From contig JBBROO010000012.1 of assembly GCA_038229295.1 (NCBI GenBank), positions 5,282-69,281 of the forward strand: a stretch of DNA of 64,000 bases, read 5' to 3'. Origin of the DNA: JAJPGZ01 sp038229295 (GTDB taxonomy: Bacteria; Verrucomicrobiota; Verrucomicrobiia; Chthoniobacterales; UBA10450). Numbering within the stretch: position 1 is the stretch's first letter; every line of letters starts with the position of its first letter. The position numbers and the translations under genes are program-made. The notes below the pieces were generated by a model that saw only the letters and a program-made list of their open reading frames with translations, was not told the DNA's origin and did no database searches. Shown one piece after another: positions 52,166-58,884 of this stretch.

Positions 52166-52876
52166 TTACATGTTGAGCAAGCGCTGCGGGACATAGATCT
52201 GATCGTCCGGTTGCAATACGACATCTTCATCCGAGTGACCCTCTTCAATGACGCGCTTAAGATCGACAGTGAAATCCTGGCCGGTTTTGCGAGTCACTTT
52301 CACTTTGCGTTTGTTAGCGAAATCGCCAAATCCCCCGGCGCGAATAACTGCTTTGCTCGCGGTGTAACTTTCATCCGCTGGAATTTCCTGAGGCCCCTGC
52401 CCTCGGACCGAACCGTAAACGTAAATTCGTCCGCGCGATTTCTCGCTCACCCTATCCAATGCGAGGATGACCGTGGCGTGATAATAATAATCCCGTTCGA
52501 GGGCATTCTTGATATCGTAGGCTAGTTGCTTGCAGCTTTTCCCCTGGGCCGGCACGGGCCCGATGTAGGGCACTTCCAGCTCGCCGTTATCGTTAACGCG
52601 GAGCCGTTGCGAATCATTATCTCGATCTTCCACCACGCGGAAACTGACATAGTCATTCGAACCGAGTTTCTTTTTCTCGTCCAGCGCGCCCATTGAATTG
52701 GTCCGCAAGACCGTACTCGAGGTCGGGGGCAGATCGACCGGTGGCGCCTTATCAGCAATCGTCGGGACCGGTGTCGCCGCGTCCTGTTTATAACCGGGGT
52801 TATATCTTTGTGCCTGCCCCGTTACTGAAACCCAAACGCTGACAGCGAAAGTGAGTGCATAAACCCTGAATCTCAT
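52166..52876 (-). CDS. Polysaccharide export protein, Wza-like
   Basis: A 236-residue exported protein with a signal peptide (MRFRVYALTFAVSVWVSVTG). The poly-export domain is at about residues 65-150 (VNDNGELEVPYIGPVPAQGK), followed by an SLBB-like region (RGRIYVYGSVRGQGPQEIP) and ending with LQPDDQIYVPQRLLNM. Proteins of this type form the outer-membrane channel for exopolysaccharide. No lipobox cysteine is seen. It is the second gene of the operon starting at 54169. VDLKRVIE is encoded by the dispersed word (52259). Confidence 0.9.
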   Translation of the reverse strand: MRFRVYALTFAVSVWVSVTGQAQRYNPGYKQDAATPVPTIADKAPPVDLPPTSSTVLRTNSMGALDEKKKLGSNDYVSFRVVEDRDNDSQRLRVNDNGELEVPYIGPVPAQGKSCKQLAYDIKNALERDYYYHATVILALDRVSEKSRGRIYVYGSVRGQGPQEIPADESYTASKAVIRAGGFGDFANKRKVKVTRKTGQDFTVDLKRVIEEGHSDEDVVLQPDDQIYVPQRLLNM

Positions 52877-52891
52877 TCCCGCTTCATGCCT

Positions 52892-54169
52892 TTAGAAACT
52901 ATACGTTCCGTCGATTGAGACCCGGTGTTGTTGATAATCACGGAAGGCCACGTCTGAATCCTTCTGGGTGTATTGGTAACGCCCACCGATGGTGACGTGG
53001 GGCGTCAACTGATAGCCAACCGTAAGTGCGCCGCCATAGCGGTGCAGATGTTCGGTGATAAATCCGCCGGAGTCATCAGCGTCTTCATAGAAGACCTCGG
53101 TCGAAAGCAAGGTATCGCGCAGAATGTTCCATGAAATGGTGTGACGAATGTAATTCAAAACAATGTAGTTCGAATTTACGCCAAGCTGACTCTCGTGACC
53201 GGCGCTCAGGGATTGTTTGATCGCTCCGTTCAGCCGATGCGAGATGAGGACGTTGGCGTAATAATCACGGAGATCATTCGTATCCATGACCAATCCGTTA
53301 TGGTCAAAATCGATCCACTGATAACCGCCCGCGACGCGCACCTTCAGAAAATTCGTTAACTGCGTTTCGACGAATAATCCGACGGAGTAGTCGGTGGAGT
53401 CGTTCAAAACATTCTGGTCGTAATAATTGAAAACCGAATAGCCTTCGACCCCGATGCCCGTTGTCGATGTTGCCGCAACCTGAAGAGTGCCGGAAAATTC
53501 TTCGGCGTTGCGATTCAAGTAATCGAAATCCGACGTCGTCGAGATGTAGGTGTAGTGATCGTAACCCAGAGTTAAGACCGCCTTATTCAAGTCCCACAGC
53601 ACGGAAATTCCCGCCGTGTTCTCGAACCGGCCATAGTCAATCACGTTGCTGAGCGCCAGCTCGGCGATCGGGTCCTGTTGCACGGAGGGCCGATCGTGAA
53701 TGTTAATGCGGAAATCACCCACAAAGATGTCGAAGGCGATTTGCGACCCGGGCGAAATAAGAATGCCGTTCGTATTTGCGTTTGAGTGATCGAGATAAAA
53801 CGCGTAGCCGATGCCCAAATCGAATCGCAAGGTGTTAAGCTGAGTGATCGGCCAGATAGCGTCGAAATTAATTTGCGGACGAATGATCACATCTTCCTGT
53901 TCGTCAAATTCGGAGAGGTTGATGTTGCTGTTATACTCCGCGCCGACCGTGGCGCTGACGCGAAAACGGACGGGGCCGAGAAGTAAATTGTAAGGCAGAC
54001 GATCGACATCCTGCCGGCGCGCTTCGGAGGAAGCTTCACCCGCGAGTGACGGCCTAACGGCATCTTGAGACCACACCACCGCCGGGGCGCAGACCAGCGA
54101 GAGAAGAAGAACAAGCCCGAGACGTTTCAGGAAGAAATCGGGTGGGCGGTGGAAAAAGTCACGAGTCAT
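52892..54169 (-). CDS. Outer-membrane beta-barrel protein of the polysaccharide operon
   Basis: A 425-residue protein with a signal peptide (LGLVLLLSLVCAPAVVWSQD) followed by alternating amphipathic strands (VRFRVSATVGAEYNSNINLS) and a C-terminal aromatic residue (VSIDGTYSF), the signature for insertion by BAM. Many Tyr/Phe-rich strands, such as VTIGGRYQYTQKDSD, support a barrel of about sixteen or more strands. Its place ahead of the wza-like gene suggests a role in exopolysaccharide export or anchoring. No copy of the dispersed word falls within it. Confidence 0.75.
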   Translation of the reverse strand: MTRDFFHRPPDFFLKRLGLVLLLSLVCAPAVVWSQDAVRPSLAGEASSEARRQDVDRLPYNLLLGPVRFRVSATVGAEYNSNINLSEFDEQEDVIIRPQINFDAIWPITQLNTLRFDLGIGYAFYLDHSNANTNGILISPGSQIAFDIFVGDFRINIHDRPSVQQDPIAELALSNVIDYGRFENTAGISVLWDLNKAVLTLGYDHYTYISTTSDFDYLNRNAEEFSGTLQVAATSTTGIGVEGYSVFNYYDQNVLNDSTDYSVGLFVETQLTNFLKVRVAGGYQWIDFDHNGLVMDTNDLRDYYANVLISHRLNGAIKQSLSAGHESQLGVNSNYIVLNYIRHTISWNILRDTLLSTEVFYEDADDSGGFITEHLHRYGGALTVGYQLTPHVTIGGRYQYTQKDSDVAFRDYQQHRVSIDGTYSF

Positions 54170-54483
54170 AGACGGTCAGGCGATTTGAAGGTTAGCAGTT
54201 GTAGTACCAAAGACGCGACTGCAGACGGACCCCGTTGGGGGACGTGCGCCTCGAAAGCAGTCGTCTCCATTTAACGATACTAGTGATTGATAATTTCTCT
54301 CTTGGTTTGGCCGTCCTTTTTACAGAGAGATCGCTCGGCCCGGCAAGCTAAATCGATCTAACACGGCGCCTTCTACGGAGGATAGACAACTCCGGAGCGC
54401 GCCGGGTCATCGCGACGCTGATCCCAACGGGTGAATGTTAAATCTGCGTACGTGGCGCGATCTAAGCTTTTAACAAGATCACT
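54170..54483. promoter_or_regulatory. Divergent upstream region of the export operon and a secreted protein
   Basis: This 314-base gap separates the barrel gene (minus strand) from the discoidin-like gene (plus strand). Both start from here, so it must contain promoters for the export operon and the secreted protein. An AT-rich patch (54270-54300, around actagtgattgataatttct) is the best candidate for the minus-strand start. No repeats, RNA gene or small frame stands out. Confidence 0.45.
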
Positions 54484-55713
54484 ATGATTCGGTTCCAGTC
54501 GAAAACTCGCATCCAATCCCTTTCCCTGGCGCTTGGAGTTCTCCTTCCGCTGTCCACCTTGTCGATCTTTGCTGCTTCTGCCCCAAACGCAGAGCAACCC
54601 GTCAACAAAGCGAAAAACCTCGCCCGGATGAATTGCGGCGCTCAGATCGAAGTTATTACCCCCGATGGACGCGTTACGCGTGTAACGCCAGTCTCACCGG
54701 AAAATAGTGAAGCCGCAGCGCTCATCATGGACGACGACACCGTGAGCTGCTCGTTGCCGGAAGGTGAAACCAGCTTTGTGATCGCTCTTCCGAATGCGGC
54801 TCTGCTTGATCGCTTCACTTTTCTTAATGAGAACGCTGCCGCTCGGGGTGAGCTAAAAATCGCCGTGTCAAATTACCGACTTGCCGCCAACAGTTCCAAA
54901 TGGACCCAGGTCGAAGGCACGATTCCGTTTTCGCACAAACGCATGTTTGATCTCTCACTGCTCGGCGTCGAAGCGAAGTTCGTTAAGCTTTCCTTCGTCG
55001 TCGAGAAAAAGGGCCGCATCGCCGCAGTCGGTCTCTATGGCGACCAGTCCCTTCATGAATTCGCCTCACGCCAAGACCATGTCGTTCGCGCGTCAAACAC
55101 TTTGCAATCAAACCGCGCCGCCGACCGTGTGAATTTTAATTTCGCTAATTTGTACGCCCGCGCGCAGATCGTGCATGTCAGCTCGGGTTCATTCGATGCC
55201 GCTAAAAAAATGATCGACGACGACCCGATTACTTCTTTCAAGTTCGCTGCGAACGATCCGCACCCGACCGTTGTGGTTGAGCTTTCCGAAGTTCAGCGTC
55301 TGCATCGCGTCAGCGCTCTTTACGACATGCAGGCCGGAAAAATGGAAGTTTTCGCCGCTGATTCTTTGCGCGGCGATTTGGAAAATCTCGACAGCTTCGC
55401 GCAGATCGCATCCACCACTGACTCCGCCGGCGAAGGGAAAGCTTCGGTCGATTTTAATCCGCGCGGCGCGCGCTATGTCGCCTTACGCTGGACTCCTAAC
55501 CGGCTGCAGACTGATGACCATGGCTTCAAAGTCGCAGAGATCGATGCTTTCGGTAACGTCCCTCTCGCTCTCATCGATGTGAATACGGCGCCGACACTTT
55601 TCGCGGTGAATAATGTCGCTTCGAAACCGATGCCCGGAGAGGGCGGGCCCGATTTCAGTAATACCCTCGGAACGATCGCCGATCCACCAGTGCTGGGCGA
55701 AGTTAGTCCGTAA
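54484..55713 (+). CDS. Secreted protein with discoidin-like domains
   Basis: A 409-residue protein with a signal peptide (LSLALGVLLPLSTLSIFAAS). Two beta-sandwich regions resemble F5/8 type C (discoidin) domains: residues about 80-190 (SFVIALPNAALLDRFTFLNE then KFVKLSFVVEKKGRIAAVGL) and about 230-350 (HPTVVVELSEVQRLHRVSAL then RGARYVALRWTPNRL). Such domains bind sugars. The gene lies divergent from the polysaccharide export operon, so binding to the exopolysaccharide is possible but unproven. The dispersed word at 54560 falls in the signal peptide (LSTLSIF). Confidence 0.65.
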   Translation: MIRFQSKTRIQSLSLALGVLLPLSTLSIFAASAPNAEQPVNKAKNLARMNCGAQIEVITPDGRVTRVTPVSPENSEAAALIMDDDTVSCSLPEGETSFVIALPNAALLDRFTFLNENAAARGELKIAVSNYRLAANSSKWTQVEGTIPFSHKRMFDLSLLGVEAKFVKLSFVVEKKGRIAAVGLYGDQSLHEFASRQDHVVRASNTLQSNRAADRVNFNFANLYARAQIVHVSSGSFDAAKKMIDDDPITSFKFAANDPHPTVVVELSEVQRLHRVSALYDMQAGKMEVFAADSLRGDLENLDSFAQIASTTDSAGEGKASVDFNPRGARYVALRWTPNRLQTDDHGFKVAEIDAFGNVPLALIDVNTAPTLFAVNNVASKPMPGEGGPDFSNTLGTIADPPVLGEVSP

Positions 55714-55891
55714 TCGGTCGGCGTGGCTGGAAGCTTTCCACCTCGGCTTCAGCACCAAAATAAGTTGTCGATCTTGCGTTCGCGCAAGGCTATTGCGCAG
55801 GAAAAAGTGCGCCGAATTCAACTCGCCCGCGATCCTTTCCAAGGCACGGAAATAGCTCTTGCAATGTCCGCTTCGATTGGGCTCGTGACGC

Positions 55892-57571
55892 ATGGGATTG
55901 GCTACCAGTAATGAAACTTTAGGCGCTGTACCTCCACCGCTCGGGCATGAGAAATCAAAAGTCCTTCCAGATGACCACCTCCACTATGAAAGTAAAAGTC
56001 GCTCCCTACTTCAAAACGCTTCGCCGCAAAGCGAAGATTATTTTCAGATCGTTGCCCGGGCTACGAACGATGCAGTTCGGGATCTGGATCTAAGGACTAA
56101 CGAACTTAGTTGGCCTAACGGACTGCCTGAATTGCTCGGTTACGAGCTAACATCGACAACGCACCAACTCGCTTTCTGGAATGAGTGCGTCCATTCCGAT
56201 GATCGCGCGCGCGTCGTCGCCAGCATTCGCGACGCGATCGCGAATAATGAAGAGCGCTGGAGCGGCGAATATCGTTTTCGGCACGCCGACGGTTCTTACC
56301 TTCATCTGCTCGAGCGCGCGCTCATTGTCCGCGGAAAAAATGGCAGCGCCGAACGTTGGGTCGGTTCGCTCATGGACGTGACGGCGCGTAAACAATTGCA
56401 GGACCAGCTTTGCCGCTCCCAAAAAATGGAAGCCTTCGGTCAACTCGCCGGCGGCGCGGCGCATGACTTCAATAATTTTCTTACCACCATTCTCGGCTAC
56501 AGCGATCTCGTCATCGCCGAAACCGGCGCCAAAGGCATGGTCGCGAACCACGTCGCCGAAATTCGCAAAGCCGCTGGCCGCGCTTCGAATCTCACCGCGC
56601 AACTCCTCGCTTTCAGTCGCAAGCAAGCACTCGAGCCCCGCGTCATCGAAGTGAACTCGCTCATTCATAATATGGAGCGCTCCATCCTTCGTCTTCTCGG
56701 CGACAACATCACGGTCGTTTGTCACTTGCCGCACGGGAAAGAGGAAGCGCACATCAAAGTCGACCCCGACCAGCTCGCGCAAATTATTTTGAATCTCGCC
56801 GTCAATGCGCGCGATGCCATGCCGAACGGTGGCGAGCTTACATTGGAAACCGGCGCCATTACGCTGGACGAAGATCGACATGCAGAAGATCGACAATTCA
56901 TCGGCTTGGAAGATTTGCGTCCCGGCGATTACGTCGTCATCCGTGTCATCGATAACGGCGTCGGCATGAGCGACGAAGTGAAAGCGCATCTCTTCGAGCC
57001 CTTCTTCACCACCAAGGCCGAAGGCTCCGGCAGCGGACTCGGCCTGGCCACTTGTTACGGAATCGTGCGCCAAAGCGGTGGCAGCATCCGCGTCCGCAGC
57101 GTTCTCGAAAAAGGAACGCGCATCGAAATTTATTTACCGAAAGTCCCCGCTCCTCCGCCGCCGTCGTATAAAAAACCGAGCAGCAAAAAACTTCCGACCG
57201 GGACCGAGACCATCCTCGTCCTCGAAGATGACATTAGTGTGCGTCACATTTCGGTGCGGGTTCTGCGCAAGCTCGGTTACAAAGTCATCGAAGCCGGCAG
57301 CGGCGACGACGCGCAACGCCTCATTAGTGAAAGCTCGGGTCAACAAATTCACCTTTTGCTTACCGATGTGGTCATGCCGCAAATGAGCGGCCGCTATTTT
57401 GCCGATTGGCTGCGCAAGGTAAGTCCGAAGACGAAGATTGTTTTCGTTTCCGGTTATCTCGACGAATCACTTCATCGCATCGATAAAAGCGCCGACGGAA
57501 TGTTCTTTCTTCCGAAACCTTTCGATCCCGAGCAGCTCGCCCAAACTATCCGTCACGCCCTCGAATCGTAG
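55892..57571 (+). CDS. Hybrid sensor histidine kinase/response regulator
   Basis: A 559-residue cytoplasmic protein with no membrane segment. Domain order is a PAS domain (about 55-170), a HisKA region with the phosphorylated His in AGGAAHDFNNFLTTILGY, an HATPase domain (DPDQLAQIILNLAVNARDAM, then VIDNGVGM and GSGSGLGLATCYGIV), and a C-terminal receiver (about 435-555) with Asp in LLLTDVVMPQ and Lys in FLPKPFDPE. Input is not identified and there is no adjacent output gene. Two copies of the dispersed word only five bases apart (56871, 56886) encode DEDRHAEDRQF. Confidence 0.9.
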   Translation: MGLATSNETLGAVPPPLGHEKSKVLPDDHLHYESKSRSLLQNASPQSEDYFQIVARATNDAVRDLDLRTNELSWPNGLPELLGYELTSTTHQLAFWNECVHSDDRARVVASIRDAIANNEERWSGEYRFRHADGSYLHLLERALIVRGKNGSAERWVGSLMDVTARKQLQDQLCRSQKMEAFGQLAGGAAHDFNNFLTTILGYSDLVIAETGAKGMVANHVAEIRKAAGRASNLTAQLLAFSRKQALEPRVIEVNSLIHNMERSILRLLGDNITVVCHLPHGKEEAHIKVDPDQLAQIILNLAVNARDAMPNGGELTLETGAITLDEDRHAEDRQFIGLEDLRPGDYVVIRVIDNGVGMSDEVKAHLFEPFFTTKAEGSGSGLGLATCYGIVRQSGGSIRVRSVLEKGTRIEIYLPKVPAPPPPSYKKPSSKKLPTGTETILVLEDDISVRHISVRVLRKLGYKVIEAGSGDDAQRLISESSGQQIHLLLTDVVMPQMSGRYFADWLRKVSPKTKIVFVSGYLDESLHRIDKSADGMFFLPKPFDPEQLAQTIRHALES

Positions 57572-57572
57572 T

Positions 57573-57598
57573 TGTCGATCTTGTCGATTGTCGATCTT
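57573..57598 (-). repeat. Two direct copies of the dispersed word in a 46-base gap
   Basis: TGTCGATCTT occurs at 57573-57582 and 57589-57598 with six bases between, on the minus strand in the short gap between the kinase and the threonine ammonia-lyase. Together they make up about half of the gap. This is one of two tight pairs in the window. Confidence 0.9.
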
Positions 57599-57617
57599 GC
57601 GCCAAGATTGACGGCGC

Positions 57618-58829
57618 GTGGTTACCTTTAAAGACATCGAGGCGGCGCGGGAACGGATCGGCGGCGCCATCTATCATTCGCCCTGTCCGCATTCCATTCC
57701 GCTGAGCGAAATCACCGGCATGGAAATTTTCTGCAAGCTCGACAACTTGCAGCGCACCGGAAGTTTCAAGGAACGCGGCGCCCGTAACGCCCTCGCGCAA
57801 CTTTCCGCCGACCAACAAAAGCGCGGTGTCATCGCCGCGTCGGCCGGAAATCACGCCCAGGCCCTCGCCTATCAGGGGAAGTTGTTAGGCATTCCGGCCA
57901 CGGTGGTCATGCCGAAGTTCGCGCCCCTCATCAAAGTGAACAATTGTCAGAAGCTCGGCGCGAACGTCGTGTTGTTCGGAAAAGATTTCGGCGAAGCCAA
58001 AGAGCGCGCGCACGAGATCGCGAAAGAGAAATCGCTCGCTTACATCGACGGCTACGATGACCCCGCCATCATCGCTGGCCAGGGCACGATGGGATTGGAG
58101 ATCATCGAGCAAGTTCCCGATGTCGATCTTGTCGTCATTCCAGTCGGCGGCGCCGGATTGCTCGCCGGCGTTTCGTTAGCCGTCAAAACTTTGCGGCCGC
58201 AAACAAAAGTCGTGGCGGTCGAAGCCGAACACGTCGCCAGTTTCTCCGCCGCGCTCGATGCAGGCAAACCGACACGCATCGCGATGCATCCGACGCTGGC
58301 GGACGGCCTCGCCATTCCGCAAGTCGGCGCGAACTCATTCGAAGTCGCGAAATCGAATGTCGATCTAACGATCACCGTCACCGAAGAACAAATCGCCATC
58401 TCGATCTTGCGCATTGTCGAACTTGAAAAAGGCGTCGTCGAAGGCGCGGCCGCCACACCGCTGGCCGCGTGCCTCTCCGGAAAACTGAAACAGTTCGCTG
58501 GGAAAAAATGCGTCCTGCTTTTATGCGGCGGCAACATCGACCCAAATGTTTTGAGTCGCGTCATCGAACGCGGCCTTGTCGCCGACGGCCGTCTTTGCCG
58601 ATTCACCGCCGTCATTAGCGATCGTCCGGGTGGTCTGGCTGATCTCGCCACGCAAATCGCGGGCACCGGCGCAAGCGTAAAACAGGTCGTGCACGATCGC
58701 GCATTTGGCAGCGCCGACGTTTCGAATGTGCATGTGCGTTGCACGGTTGAAACGCGGAATCACGAACATCTCGCCGAGCTCCGCGCCCAATTAAAAAGTC
58801 ACGGCGTCGAAACCTACGACTCAAGGTAA
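57618..58829 (+). CDS. ilvA: Threonine ammonia-lyase with ACT domain
   Basis: A PLP enzyme converting threonine to 2-oxobutyrate and ammonia. The PLP lysine is in RTGSFKERGARNAL, the phosphate-binding glycine loop is VIPVGGAGLLAGVS, and SAGNHAQALAYQG is also diagnostic. The C-terminal part (about residues 320-403) is an ACT domain, as in the shorter threonine ammonia-lyases. This could be biosynthetic or catabolic; gene context does not decide. The start is GTG. DVDLVVIPV is encoded by the dispersed word (58121). It ends just before a strong terminator. Confidence 0.88.
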   Translation: MVTFKDIEAARERIGGAIYHSPCPHSIPLSEITGMEIFCKLDNLQRTGSFKERGARNALAQLSADQQKRGVIAASAGNHAQALAYQGKLLGIPATVVMPKFAPLIKVNNCQKLGANVVLFGKDFGEAKERAHEIAKEKSLAYIDGYDDPAIIAGQGTMGLEIIEQVPDVDLVVIPVGGAGLLAGVSLAVKTLRPQTKVVAVEAEHVASFSAALDAGKPTRIAMHPTLADGLAIPQVGANSFEVAKSNVDLTITVTEEQIAISILRIVELEKGVVEGAAATPLAACLSGKLKQFAGKKCVLLLCGGNIDPNVLSRVIERGLVADGRLCRFTAVISDRPGGLADLATQIAGTGASVKQVVHDRAFGSADVSNVHVRCTVETRNHEHLAELRAQLKSHGVETYDSR

Positions 58830-58837
58830 AACTTCTG

Positions 58838-58866
58838 CGGCGGTCTGTGACCGCCGATTCTTTTTA
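58838..58866 (+). terminator. Rho-independent terminator after the threonine ammonia-lyase gene
   Basis: An eight-pair stem, CGGCGGTC with GACCGCCG, closes a three-base loop (TGT) and is followed by ATTCTTTTT. It starts nine bases after the stop codon. The stem is almost purely G-C and the T-run lies directly behind, so it should stop transcription efficiently, ahead of the convergent GloVer gene end. Confidence 0.88.
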
Positions 58867-58884
58867 GAAGTCGCGACGAACCGG

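Noticed and set aside
4955..57598. Many short frames starting MSIL or MSIF
   Set aside because: They arise because ATGTCGATCTT, the reverse of the dispersed word, supplies an ATG; they lie antisense to or between real genes.
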